From Kitasatospora xanthocidica (GTDB lineage Bacteria; Actinomycetota; Actinomycetes; Streptomycetales; Streptomycetaceae), in contig NZ_BNBY01000001.1 of NCBI RefSeq assembly GCF_014656195.1, forward strand, positions 214,703-278,702: a stretch of 64,000 nt of DNA. Direction: 5' to 3'. Shown piece after piece: positions 55,307-64,000 of the stretch. A program made the translations under genes and the position numbers. Position 1 is the first letter of the stretch, and the number at the start of each line of letters is the position of its first letter. The notes under the pieces were generated by a model. The model was not told where the DNA came from. It searched no databases and was given only the letters and a program-made list of their open reading frames with translations.

Positions 55307-56203
55307 TCAGCTGCCGTCCAGCAGGTTGGCGCGCAGTCCGGCCAGCACGTCGTCGTCCAGCCCCAGGCCGTCCCGCCAGAACGGGCCGAAGCCGCCCCAG
55401 CCGACCTCGACCTCGGCGAAGGCCGCGTCCAGGTAGTCCGGGTCCGCCCGGAAGACCGGCAGCAGCAGCTCGGGCTCGCTCATCAGGCCGCGGGCGGCGA
55501 GGTCGGCCAGCACCCGGTCGACGACCGGGGCGGAGCGCTCGTTGGTGAGCAGGTAGTCGGCGAGGACGGTCTCGCGGTCCACTCCGAGGGCGGTCAGCAG
55601 GAGCGCGGCCGCCCAGCCGGTGCGGTCCTTGCCGGCCGTGCAGTGGAACAGCAGCGGCGGCCCCTCCGGGGCGGCCAGCAGCCGCAGCAGGCCGGCGAAG
55701 CGCTCGCGCGCCGACGGGTCCGTCACGAACCAGCGGTAGAGGCCGGTCATCATGGCGGCGGCCCGGCCCTCGCCGAGCAGGGCGCGCTGCCGCTGCGCGC
55801 TGCGGTCGGACAGGGTGTCCCTGATCATCAGGTAGATGTCGAAGTCCGTTGCCAGCAGCGGGAGGTGATGCCAGGCGACGCCCTCGGGCAGCCGGTCGGG
55901 GCCGGTGTCCCTGACCTCGTCCGCACTGCGCAGGTCCACCACCCGGCGCAGGCCCAACTCGCCCAGCGGACCGAGGTCTTCGGCGGTGACGTGGTTCAGG
56001 CCGTCGCTGCGCAGGGCCACTCCGGGCCGCAACAACCGTCCGTCGGCGGCCCGGTAACCGCCGAGATCGCGGGCATTGACCGCGCCGCGCAGACCGAGAC
56101 TCCGCCCGACCCGCTCGGCCCCGACCGACTCCGCCCCACCCGGTTCCGGCGCCCTATTTCGTACGCCCCCGATTCTCCCGGACTCCGTCTGCTGATCGGC
56201 CAC
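55307..56203 (-). CDS. Tyrosine/dual-specificity protein phosphatase
   Basis: 298 residues of the Y_phosphatase3 family. Family markers: NARDLGGYRAADGRLLRPGVALRSDGL near the start and the P-loop HCTAGKDRTGWAAALLL (CX5R nucleophile intact). Such enzymes dephosphorylate phosphotyrosine or phosphoinositide-like substrates. GTG 56203 with GGAGG 7 bp upstream is preferred over the longer upstream reading. It is transcribed away from the exopolysaccharide locus, separated by an AT-rich control region. Confidence 0.9.
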   Translation of the reverse strand: MADQQTESGRIGGVRNRAPEPGGAESVGAERVGRSLGLRGAVNARDLGGYRAADGRLLRPGVALRSDGLNHVTAEDLGPLGELGLRRVVDLRSADEVRDTGPDRLPEGVAWHHLPLLATDFDIYLMIRDTLSDRSAQRQRALLGEGRAAAMMTGLYRWFVTDPSARERFAGLLRLLAAPEGPPLLFHCTAGKDRTGWAAALLLTALGVDRETVLADYLLTNERSAPVVDRVLADLAARGLMSEPELLLPVFRADPDYLDAAFAEVEVGWGGFGPFWRDGLGLDDDVLAGLRANLLDGS

Positions 56204-56621
56204 GTGGGCGCCTCCATTGCATATTCGGACTGTCACATGGCACAGCGGTGCCCGATATTGCATGAACCTGCCCAATGGACCGGCGAGATGTGCGAGAGTG
56301 TCACGCGCAACGACGACAGTGTAGGTGTCCCACCCGCCCCGCTGGGCCCCACCGTCGGTAACCATCTGTAGCGCTCAGCGTCCGGTTTTTCATTTTCAAT
56401 TCATTATTTGCGCCGCCGGTACAGTTCCGGTCACAATCAGCGCCTTCATGGCATCGCCATGAACGTTGGTAACAGGTTCGCTGCACTCTCGCCCAATTGG
56501 TCCCTCGCACCGCCGACGCTCGACCAGGATGGGCCCCGGGCAGCCTGCTGCCCGCGAGAACAGCTACACGGGCAGGCGAGCGCCGAGCAGCGCGGCGCCT
56601 GGCCCAAGGGGAGGATCAACC
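56204..56621. other. Control region before the exopolysaccharide locus
   Basis: 418 bp, markedly less GC-rich in its middle (56370-56415, with TTTTTCATTTTCAATTCATTATTTG). This probably holds the divergent promoters of the phosphatase gene and the deacetylase gene. A CATTGCATATTCGGACTGTCACATGGC stretch near 56215-56242 lies just upstream of the phosphatase start. Confidence 0.5.
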
Positions 56622-58982
56622 ATGGGTCGAGCGACCCGAAGAGTCGCCGCGTGCGCGGCGGCAGTCCTGCTGGCCAGCGGCCTGCAGACCACCCTTGCCT
56701 TTGGCGACACCACGCCGCCCAGGATCGACCTCACCATCCTGGTCGTCGACGACGGCGGTCCCTCGGTCGCGGCCATCACCGCCGAACTGAAGAGCCAGGG
56801 CACGCCGTACAAGGTCGTCAGCCTCAATGACCCCAACCGGCCTGTGATCAACTCGGCTTTCCTGAGCGACACGGTCAACGGTCAGCCCCGGGGGAAGTTC
56901 CAGGGCATCGTGCTGCCCAACGAAAACCCCTTCCCCAACAGCGCCGCCGAGATGACGGCCATCGCGAGCTACGAAGCCGCTTTCAACGTCCGCCAGATCG
57001 ACGCGTACACGTGGGCCAGTCCCGCGGTGGGTCTGAACTACGCCCAGAATCCCGGTTTCGTCGGCACCCTCGACGGATTCCAGGGCGCCACCACCGCGGC
57101 CGGAACTTCGGGCCCGTTCGGGTACCTCAAGGGCAGCGTCCCCTTCGAGGACAACGACCACAGCGTCAGCGAGAGCTACGGCTACCTGGCGACGCCGCTC
57201 GCCACCCTCCCGGCCGGCGCCTCCTTCGTCCCGCTGGTCGACGCCCCGATACCCAGCACGACCTCCCGCGGGTCCCTGGTCGGCGAGTACACCCACGACG
57301 GCCGCAAGGAGCTGGTCGTCACCTTCGTCTACAACCAGTACCAGCAGCAGTACCGCCTGCTGGCCCGCGGCATGGTCGACTGGATCACCCAGGGCGTCCA
57401 CCTCGGCTACGACCGCAACTACTTCGCGGCCCACGTGGACGACGTCTTCCTGGCCGACGACCGCTGGGACACCACCCTCAAGTGCACCCCCGGCGACGTC
57501 ACCTGCCCGCCCGGCACCCCGGACACCGCCAACCCGATCCGGATGACCCAGGCCGACGCCCAGTACGCCAAGCAGTGGCAGGCCGCCAACAACTTCACCA
57601 TGGACATGGTGTTCAACGGTGGCGGCAGCGAGGACTGGAAGGCCGACCACGCGACCACCGCGGACCCCACGGCGAGCCAGATGATCGCCGACCAGAACAG
57701 CTTCCGCTGGGTCAACCACACCTACACCCACCCGTACCTGGGCTGCGTCCAGGACGTCTCGGTGGTGCCGTGGGTCTGCTCCAAGAACGCCGCCGGCGGC
57801 ACCGTCTGGGTCGACCAGAACACCATCTCCACCCAGATCAAGAACAACTTCGACTGGGCCAAGGCCAACGGCCTGACCGTCGACCCGCAGGTCCTGGTCA
57901 CCGGCGAGCACTCCGGTCTGCTCACCGCCCCCCAGGAGACCAGCGACAACCCGTACCTGGCCCCGGCGCTGGCCGCCAACGGCATCAAGTACACCGGCAG
58001 CGACGCCTCCCGCGAGCCCGCCCAGCGCGCCGTCGGGTCGTCCACGCTGACCGTGCCGCGGTACCCGATGAACGTCTTCTACAACGCCGGCACGGCGAAG
58101 GAGGAGACCGACGAGTACAACTGGATCTACACCAGCAAGGCCAACGGCGGCAGCGGCGTCTGCGAGAACAACGCCAACTCGACCTGCCTGCCCGCGCCGC
58201 TGGACGTCAACACCGGCTACCAGTCGTACATCGTGCCGCTGGAGGCCCGGATCGACCTCGGCCACGTGCTGAGCAACGACCCGCGCCCGCACTTCATCCA
58301 CCAGTCGAACCTGTCCGAGGACAAGATCCTCTACCCGGTGCTGGAGAAGATCCTCGGCACCTACCGGTCGCTGCACGCCGACAACACCCCGATCGTGAAC
58401 CTCGGCGAGCGCGAGATCGGCCAGGAGTTCCAGAAGCGCGCGGCCTGGAACGCGGCCGTCGCCGCCGGTCAGGTCACCGCCTACCGGGTCGGCAACACCG
58501 TGACGGTCAGCGCGCCGGCCGGCGTTCAGGTCCAGGCCACCATGCCGACCGGAACTTCTCAGAAGCTGGTCATCGGATCGACCGCGTTCGGTTCGTCCTA
58601 CGCCGGTACGCTCTCCGGCTGGGTGGCTCCGGGCGCCCTGCAGAGCGGCATCACCCTGCAGCTGCCGTCCGCGCCGGCCGCCCCGGCCGCCGTCGCGCCG
58701 AGCGTGGCGGCCAAGTCCGTCCCGGCCCCCGCGCCGGCCGACAAGAAGGTCGTCCCGCAGGGCGTCGCGACCCCGGTCCCGGTGGGCCCGAGCGACACCA
58801 CCCGCAAGCCGGCCCCGTCGCTGGTGCCCGGGAGCGGTACCCCGGTGCCCGGCAAGGGCGTGACCGCTGATAACAACGGACACGGCGGCAAGGGACAGAA
58901 CGGCCACGGCGACAAGGCCGCGGCGAAGACCGGCAAGGCCTCCGGGGGGACGGCCGCGCCGATCGGCACCACCGGACGGTAA
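56622..58982 (+). CDS. Secreted Agd3-like polysaccharide deacetylase (CE18 type)
   Basis: 786 residues with a signal peptide (RRVAACAAAVLLASGLQTTLAFG). The central domain matches the CE18/Agd3 deacetylase fold, with metal-site residues His271/Asp273 in AAHVDDVF and His366/His370 in NHTYTHPYLG; HFIHQSN follows. Agd3 of Aspergillus deacetylates galactosaminogalactan, so the substrate here is probably an N-acetylhexosamine-containing polymer. An N-terminal Rossmann-like part (LTILVVDDGGPSVAAITAELKSQ) and a Pro/Lys-rich C-terminal tail flank it. ATG 56622 has AAGGGGAGG upstream. It is the first gene of the locus. Confidence 0.8.
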   Translation: MGRATRRVAACAAAVLLASGLQTTLAFGDTTPPRIDLTILVVDDGGPSVAAITAELKSQGTPYKVVSLNDPNRPVINSAFLSDTVNGQPRGKFQGIVLPNENPFPNSAAEMTAIASYEAAFNVRQIDAYTWASPAVGLNYAQNPGFVGTLDGFQGATTAAGTSGPFGYLKGSVPFEDNDHSVSESYGYLATPLATLPAGASFVPLVDAPIPSTTSRGSLVGEYTHDGRKELVVTFVYNQYQQQYRLLARGMVDWITQGVHLGYDRNYFAAHVDDVFLADDRWDTTLKCTPGDVTCPPGTPDTANPIRMTQADAQYAKQWQAANNFTMDMVFNGGGSEDWKADHATTADPTASQMIADQNSFRWVNHTYTHPYLGCVQDVSVVPWVCSKNAAGGTVWVDQNTISTQIKNNFDWAKANGLTVDPQVLVTGEHSGLLTAPQETSDNPYLAPALAANGIKYTGSDASREPAQRAVGSSTLTVPRYPMNVFYNAGTAKEETDEYNWIYTSKANGGSGVCENNANSTCLPAPLDVNTGYQSYIVPLEARIDLGHVLSNDPRPHFIHQSNLSEDKILYPVLEKILGTYRSLHADNTPIVNLGEREIGQEFQKRAAWNAAVAAGQVTAYRVGNTVTVSAPAGVQVQATMPTGTSQKLVIGSTAFGSSYAGTLSGWVAPGALQSGITLQLPSAPAAPAAVAPSVAAKSVPAPAPADKKVVPQGVATPVPVGPSDTTRKPAPSLVPGSGTPVPGKGVTADNNGHGGKGQNGHGDKAAAKTGKASGGTAAPIGTTGR

Positions 58983-59094
58983 CCCGTACCACCCGCCGGC
59001 GGGGTCGGACCGGGCGACCGGCCCGGCCCCGCCACGGCTCCCGTTCCGGCCACCCAGGCCGGAACCGACGCAAGAACAGGAGGGGGGACAGGAG

Positions 59095-60609
59095 ATGCGC
59101 GTCACCCTGCTCACCGAGGGGACGTACCCGCACCAGCACGGCGGCGTGAGCGTCTGGTGCGACCAGCTCGTTCAAGGCATGCCGGACGTCGACTTCGACG
59201 TCATCGCCGTCACCGGGACCGGCCACGAAGCACTGGCCTGGGAACTGCCCGCCAACGTCAAGTCGGTCACGACCGCTCCGCTGTGGGGCCCGGCCGCCGA
59301 GGCCGCCCCGCCCCGCGGCAAGGAGATGCGGCGCTTCCTCAACGCGTACGAGCGCTTCCTGCACTCCATCCTCGATCCCGTCTACACCACGCACTTCGGC
59401 ACCGAGCTGTACGGCTTCGCCGACCTCGCCCGGCGCGGGCTGCTCAGCCCGGCGCTGCGCAGCGAGCGCGCGCTCCGCACCCTCCAGCACGTCTGGACCC
59501 GGGACTACCTGCCCACCGCCGTCTCCCGGCCGACCCTGCACGACGCCCTGAACGCGACCGACCTGCTGGAGCACGCCCTGCGGCCGCTCTCGGTCGAGCC
59601 GCCGAAGGACGGCGTCGCACACGCGGCCAGCGGCGGCCTCGCCACCCTGCCCGGGCTGATCGCCGCCCAGCAGTACGGCGTACCGTTTCTGCTCACCGAG
59701 CACGGCATCTACCTGCGCGAGCGCTACCTCGGCTACCGCACCGGCCCGTACCGCTGGCCGGTCAAGGCGCTGCTGCTCGGCTTCTACCGGATGCTCGCCG
59801 AGGAGAGCTACCGGGTGGCCGCGCTGGTCACCCCCGGCAACCGGTACAACCGGCGCTGGGAGGAGCGCGGCGGCACGCCGTCCGCGCACATCCGCACCGT
59901 CTACAACGGGGTGGACCCGGCGGCCTTCCCGCCGGCCGGCCCCGAGCCCGAGACCCCGACCCTCAGCTGGGCCGGCCGGGTCGACCCGATCAAGGACCTG
60001 GAGACACTGATCCGGGCCTTCGCCATCGTCCGGCGCGAGATCCCCGAGGCGCGGCTGCGGCTCTTCGGGGGCACGCCCAAGGGCGGCGAGGCGTACCGGG
60101 ACGGCTGCATAGCCCTGGCCGCCGAGCTCGGCATAGCCGACTCGGTGGCCTTCGAGGGCCGCGTCGCCGACATCACCGACGCGTACGCGGCGGGCAACGT
60201 GGTCATGCTCTCCAGCATCAGCGAGGGCTTCCCGTTCACCCTGATCGAGGCGATGTCCTGCGGCCGCGCGACCGTCTCCACCGACGTCGGCGGCGTGCGC
60301 GAGGCCGTCGGCGACACCGGCCTGGTAGTCCCCCCGCGCGAGCCCGAGCCGATGGCGGCCGCCGCGATCGAGCTGCTGCGCGACGCCGAACGGCGCGCCC
60401 GGCTCGGCGAGGGCGCCCGGCTTCGGGTGATCGAGCAGTTCACCCTCCGCCAGAACATCGACGGGTTCCGCGGCATCTACACCGAACTCCTGGGCACCTC
60501 CCGCTGGATGCCCGGCGGCATGGTCTCCGTCACCGACCAGGCCCCCAGCCCCGACTGGGACCAGCAGCTCGCCACCGCCCGGCCCGAGCCGAGCGAGGTT
60601 GGAGCATGA
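59095..60609 (+). CDS. PelF-like GT4 glycosyltransferase
   Basis: 504 residues. N-terminal DUF3492-type region (LLTEGTYPHQHGGVSVWCDQLVQGMPDVDFDVIAV) and C-terminal GT4 domain (WAGRVDPIKDLETLIRAFAIVRREIPEARLRLFGG, EGFPFTLIEAMSCGRATVSTDVGGVREAVGDTG) are as in PelF, the cytosolic transferase that makes the Pel polysaccharide from UDP-sugars. ATG 59095 has AGGAGGGGGGAC upstream. Its stop overlaps the start of the next gene (ATGA), the usual PelF-PelG type of coupling. Confidence 0.9.
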   Translation: MRVTLLTEGTYPHQHGGVSVWCDQLVQGMPDVDFDVIAVTGTGHEALAWELPANVKSVTTAPLWGPAAEAAPPRGKEMRRFLNAYERFLHSILDPVYTTHFGTELYGFADLARRGLLSPALRSERALRTLQHVWTRDYLPTAVSRPTLHDALNATDLLEHALRPLSVEPPKDGVAHAASGGLATLPGLIAAQQYGVPFLLTEHGIYLRERYLGYRTGPYRWPVKALLLGFYRMLAEESYRVAALVTPGNRYNRRWEERGGTPSAHIRTVYNGVDPAAFPPAGPEPETPTLSWAGRVDPIKDLETLIRAFAIVRREIPEARLRLFGGTPKGGEAYRDGCIALAAELGIADSVAFEGRVADITDAYAAGNVVMLSSISEGFPFTLIEAMSCGRATVSTDVGGVREAVGDTGLVVPPREPEPMAAAAIELLRDAERRARLGEGARLRVIEQFTLRQNIDGFRGIYTELLGTSRWMPGGMVSVTDQAPSPDWDQQLATARPEPSEVGA

Positions 60610-62138
60610 GCGGTCCCCTGCGCCTGGTCGAGGACGAGGCCGGCGCCGAGCGGACGGTGCAGCTGCGCACGCTGCCGCTCAAGCGCCGCCGTCCCGCCCT
60701 GCCGGAGCCCGCACCCGGGCCCGGCCCCGAGGAGCAGCTCGACCTCTCCGCGGACCCGCTGGACGAGCTCGCCGAGCGGCTGCGGGACGTCTGCGCCGAC
60801 GCCGTCCACCCGTACGAGATCGCGGCCTTCCTGGAGTCCGACGGCCTCTCGGACGAGCAGGCCGCGCTGCTGTACGGCCGCCCCGACGCGTTCACCGTCG
60901 CCGAGGAGCTGTTCGAGAAGGTCGAGCGCCGCTACCCCGGCCAGAGCTCCGAGTTCGCCAACCCCTGGCGGGCCGACCCCTGGCGCTGCGTCGTGCGCGG
61001 CCTGGTGTTCGCCCTGCCCGGGCTCGGCTACCTGCTCGGCGCCAACCTGTTCGCGACCACCCGGATGCGCTTCGGCCTGCCCTCGGGGATGCTCGCGCTG
61101 TCGATCGCCACGCTGGTCAGCTGGGGCTTCAACCAGGCCCTGGCGCACCGCTCGTACCGCTGGCTGGGCCGGCTGCGCCGCCGGGAGGCCGCGCTCTGCC
61201 TGGCCGTCGGCGCACCGCTCGGCGCGCTGATCGCGGGCGCCGCCGCGTACGTGGTGGGCGGGCCGCTCGGGGCGCTGTGCTTCGCCGCCGGGCAGTCCTG
61301 CTACCTGGGCGCGGCCACTGTGCTGCTGGTGCTGGGGCGGGAGAAGTTCCTGCTGGTGGCGCTGGCGCCGGCCTCGGTCGGCGCGGGTGTGGTGCTGGCG
61401 GCGGACGTCCCGCAGGTGGTCCGTACGGTGGTGCTGCTCGCCTCGCTGCTGCTGGCGGTCGGGCTGGCCGTCCGGGAGCTGCTGGTGTGCGTGCGCGGCG
61501 TCGAGCGGGAGCCGGTGGAGGTGAAGCTGCCGCTGCGCCAGGAGGTCCCGCACCTGCTGTTCGGCCTGGCCTGCGGCGCGCTCACGCTGATCGCCGGTCT
61601 GGGTACGACCATCCACCAGGCCGTGCAGACCGGTGGCCACGCCGCCCAGGGGGCGTCGACGACCCCGACCGGCCCGGCCATGATCGCGCTGACGCTCAGT
61701 CTCGGCCTCGCCGAGTGGCTGCTCTTCCGCTACCGGGCGATGGCGGTGGCCGCGCTCCGCACCAGCCACACCACCGGCCAGTTCACCCGTCGCACCGGCG
61801 GGATCCTGCTCGGCTGCCTGTTCATCTACCTCACCACCGTGGCCGCGCTGGACGCCGCCGCGACCGTGCTGTGGCCGGGCGCCCCCACCCTGGGCGTCCC
61901 GCAGCTCGGCGCGATGCTGCTCCTGGGCGGCTCGCTCTGGCTGGCGCTGCTGCTGAACGCCTTCGGGTTCAGCTGGAGCACCGCCCTCATCTGTCTGGCC
62001 GCCGCGGGTGCCGAGAGCGCCGGGCTGCTGACCGGTGCGGACCCGATCGTCCTGCAGCTGATCGGCTGCGGGGCGGCCGCCGCCGTCCTCACCGCCATCG
62101 CCGGGCCCGCGCTCGGCCGTACCACCCAGCACCGCTGA
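60606..62138 (+). CDS. 12-TM membrane protein, candidate PelG-like polysaccharide exporter
   Basis: 510 residues. A cytoplasmic N-terminal region of about 130 residues (PLDELAERLRDVCADAVHPYEIAAFLESDGLSDEQAALLYG) is followed by about twelve hydrophobic segments. PelG has twelve TM helices of the MOP/flippase type and always follows PelF, so a transport role is likely. The sequence does not show a PelG motif I can name, and the N-terminal extension is unlike it. The start overlaps the PelF stop by 4 bp. Confidence 0.7.
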   Translation: MSGPLRLVEDEAGAERTVQLRTLPLKRRRPALPEPAPGPGPEEQLDLSADPLDELAERLRDVCADAVHPYEIAAFLESDGLSDEQAALLYGRPDAFTVAEELFEKVERRYPGQSSEFANPWRADPWRCVVRGLVFALPGLGYLLGANLFATTRMRFGLPSGMLALSIATLVSWGFNQALAHRSYRWLGRLRRREAALCLAVGAPLGALIAGAAAYVVGGPLGALCFAAGQSCYLGAATVLLVLGREKFLLVALAPASVGAGVVLAADVPQVVRTVVLLASLLLAVGLAVRELLVCVRGVEREPVEVKLPLRQEVPHLLFGLACGALTLIAGLGTTIHQAVQTGGHAAQGASTTPTGPAMIALTLSLGLAEWLLFRYRAMAVAALRTSHTTGQFTRRTGGILLGCLFIYLTTVAALDAAATVLWPGAPTLGVPQLGAMLLLGGSLWLALLLNAFGFSWSTALICLAAAGAESAGLLTGADPIVLQLIGCGAAAAVLTAIAGPALGRTTQHR

Positions 62139-62327
62139 ACCACCCGGAACCGCCTGTGAGCCACCTCCTGAACCACTTCTGATCCAGATCTGATCCACAT
62201 CGAGATCCCGCACGCCGCCCGCGCGTGCACCGCCGTACCCGTTCCACCCGGAACGCCAACCAACCGGCGGCGGCCGACCACCACAGAGCGTCCGGCCGCA
62301 CCGGCAGATCGAGAAAGCGAACCCCGC

Positions 62328-63320
62328 ATGAGCAGCGTCGCGGTTACCGGAGCCGAGGGCTTCATCGGCTCCCACCTCGTCGAGACCCTGGTCGCCGACG
62401 GGCACCACGTCCGCGCGATGGTCCAGTACAACTCCTTCTCCTCCTTCGGGTGGCTGGAGACCCTGTCCGAGGAGGTGCTGGACTCGGTCGAGATCGTCCT
62501 CGGCGACGTCCGGGACCCGGGCTCCGTCAACGGCCTGGTCAAGGGCACCGAGGCGGTGTACCACCTGGCCGCCCTGATCGCGATCCCGTACTCCTACCGC
62601 GCGCCCCACTCGTACGTGGACACCAACGTCACCGGCACCCTGAACGTGCTGGAGGCGGTGCGCCACCTGGAGATCCCGCGCATGGTGCACACCTCCACCA
62701 GCGAGACCTACGGCACCGCGCAGACCGTGCCGATCACCGAGGACCACCCGATCAACACCCAGTCCCCGTACGCCGCCTCCAAGGCCGGCGGGGACCGGCT
62801 GGCCGACAGCTACCACGCCAGCTTCGAGACCCCGGTCGTCACCCTGCGCCCGTTCAACACCTTCGGCCCGCGCCAGTCGATGCGCGCCGTCATCCCGACC
62901 GTGATCGCCCAGGTCGCGGCGGGCCAGACCGAGATCACCCTCGGCGACCTGCGGCCGACCCGTGACTTCACGTTCGTCAAGGACACCGCCAACGCCTTCC
63001 GCACGGTGGGCACCGCGCCCGCCGAGACGGTGGTCGGCCGCACCTTCAACGCCGGCACCGGCGGCGAGATCTCGGTCGGCGACCTGGTCACCCTGGTCGG
63101 CAAGCTGATGGGCGTCGACCTGCTGGTGAAGGAGGACGAGCAGCGCATCCGTCCGACCAACTCCGAGGTCATGCGCCTGGTCGCGGACGCGACCCGGCTG
63201 CGCGAGGCCACCGGCTGGGCGCCGCTGTTCAGCCTGGAGCAGGGCCTGGAGCAGACGATCGAGTTCTTCCGCGACCCGGCCAACCTGGCTCGCTACAAGA
63301 CCGACATCTACAACGTCTGA
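62328..63320 (+). CDS. NAD-dependent sugar epimerase/4,6-dehydratase (LegB-like SDR)
   Basis: 330 residues, extended short-chain dehydrogenase: NAD-binding GAEGFIGSHL, active-site Ser in TSTSETYGTAQ, and Tyr/Lys of YAASK. Motifs such as MVQYNSFSSFGWLE, LAALIAIPYSY and RPFNTFGPRQSMRAVIPTVI are those of LegB-type UDP-GlcNAc 4,6-dehydratases and related UDP-sugar epimerases. It supplies a modified nucleotide sugar, presumably for the polymer made by the PelF-like enzyme. ATG 62328. Confidence 0.88.
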   Translation: MSSVAVTGAEGFIGSHLVETLVADGHHVRAMVQYNSFSSFGWLETLSEEVLDSVEIVLGDVRDPGSVNGLVKGTEAVYHLAALIAIPYSYRAPHSYVDTNVTGTLNVLEAVRHLEIPRMVHTSTSETYGTAQTVPITEDHPINTQSPYAASKAGGDRLADSYHASFETPVVTLRPFNTFGPRQSMRAVIPTVIAQVAAGQTEITLGDLRPTRDFTFVKDTANAFRTVGTAPAETVVGRTFNAGTGGEISVGDLVTLVGKLMGVDLLVKEDEQRIRPTNSEVMRLVADATRLREATGWAPLFSLEQGLEQTIEFFRDPANLARYKTDIYNV

Positions 63321-63393
63321 CCGCCTTCGCGATCATGCCCGTCCTGGTAACCAAGGTTCGTGTCCTGCACATCCTTTCCGTGGGGGAAACACC

Positions 63394-64000
63394 ATGCATG
63401 CAGTGATCCTGGCCGGCGGCAAGGGCGTCCGTCTCCGCCCGTACACCACCGCGCTTCCCAAGCCGCTCGTCCCGATCGGCGACCAGCACGCGATCCTGGA
63501 GATCGTGATGCGCCAGCTCGCCGCGGCGGGCTTCAAGACCGTCACCCTGGCCATCGGCCACCTCGGCCACATCATCCGCGCCTACGTCGGCAACGGCTCC
63601 CAGTGGGGCCTGCGGGTCGGCTACGCCGTCGAGGACAGCCCGCTCGGCACCATGGGCCCCCTGCTCACCATGCAGGACCGCCTGCCCGAGCACTTCCTGG
63701 TGATGAACGGCGACATCCTGACCGACCTGGACTTCGCCGGGGTGCTCAAGCACCACGAGTCGTCCGGTGCCCCGCTGACCATCGCCACCTACGCCCGCCA
63801 GGTCAAGATCGACTTCGGCGTGCTGACCACCGACTCCGGCAGCATCACCGGCTTCCAGGAGAAGCCCAGCATCGACTACCGCGTCTCGATGGGCGTGTAC
63901 GGCGTCTCGCGCTCGGCGCTCGCCAAGTACACCCCCGGCCTGCCGCTGGGCTTCGACGAGCTGGTGCTGGACCTGCTGGCGGCCAAGACCCCGCCGGCCG
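63394..64000 (+). CDS. Sugar nucleotidyltransferase, cut by window edge
   Basis: The first 202 residues are visible. NTP_transferase family: VILAGGKGVRLRPYTTALPKPLVPIG (signature GGxGxRL), then LVMNGDILTDLDF and TITGFQEKP. It activates a sugar-1-phosphate to an NDP-sugar. Next to a LegB-like SDR it resembles the enzymes PtmE/LegX-type in arrangement, but the nucleotide and sugar are not determined. ATG 63394 has GGGGGAA upstream. Confidence 0.85.
   Translation, partial: MHAVILAGGKGVRLRPYTTALPKPLVPIGDQHAILEIVMRQLAAAGFKTVTLAIGHLGHIIRAYVGNGSQWGLRVGYAVEDSPLGTMGPLLTMQDRLPEHFLVMNGDILTDLDFAGVLKHHESSGAPLTIATYARQVKIDFGVLTTDSGSITGFQEKPSIDYRVSMGVYGVSRSALAKYTPGLPLGFDELVLDLLAAKTPPA

Overview
The window is high-GC DNA (about 72% by eye) with G/C-ended codons, frequent GTG/TTG starts, leaderless-type promoters (TANNNT 5-7 bp before the start codon) and a complete geosmin synthase. 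It comes from a Streptomyces or Kitasatospora chromosome. Most flanking genes are conserved core: aspartokinase/asd, recR, ybaB, dnaX, SRP RNA, two serine tRNAs, upp, tadA and a tandem pair of SigB-family sigma factors.

Layout. 1-9.1 kb, mostly minus strand: an edge-cut membrane protein behind a SigE-family sigma factor, an asd paralogue that lacks its catalytic cysteine, ask, a DUF5063 gene, recR, ybaB, dnaX and the 4.5S-type SRP RNA. 9.26 kb: tRNA-Ser(GGA), followed by the C-terminal remnant of a GntR/FCD regulator. 9.75-23.2 kb: a lanthipeptide locus of the class V type (lexapeptide/cacaoidin/pristinin kind), all on the minus strand. 23.8-33 kb: accessory regulators, a membrane phosphoesterase, two VOC proteins, an MFS/TetR pair, a PEP-mutase-like enzyme and a P450-DinB fusion. 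33-44 kb: ArsR, DinB, VOC, geosmin synthase, DoxX, an HhH-GPD protein, KTSC, a second MFS exporter with a WYL regulator, and PEBP. 44-56 kb: rhomboid, a HerA-like ATPase, a LytR_C protein, upp, tadA, tRNA-Ser(CGA), two sigma factors and a tyrosine phosphatase. 56.6 kb to the end: an exopolysaccharide locus (Agd3-like secreted deacetylase, PelF-like glycosyltransferase, 12-TM protein, LegB-like SDR, sugar nucleotidyltransferase cut by the edge).

The main find is the lanthipeptide locus. In transcription order it has a DedA-like membrane protein, an atypical response regulator, then a kinase-like LanK and HopA1-like LanY (ATGA overlap), four precursor genes, a methyltransferase, an ABC exporter, an F420-type reductase (LanJ), a LanD flavoprotein fused to a degenerate kinase-fold domain (LanX-like), and a double-length M16 protease. 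The last four genes are joined by ATGA/GTGA overlaps. The four precursors form two families (58 and 71-72 aa) arranged as a duplicated pair; all have an APATT-x-x-C core start and end in T-x4-C, which fits a C-terminal AviMeCys ring. Two long hairpins flank the precursors and may set their level relative to the enzymes.

A second recurring theme is short tandem amplification at gene junctions. Units of 10-21 bp carrying the stop/start (ATGA) motif separate ask/asd, methyltransferase/ABC exporter and P450/PEP-mutase. Related repeats follow other stop codons and encode linkers inside several proteins.
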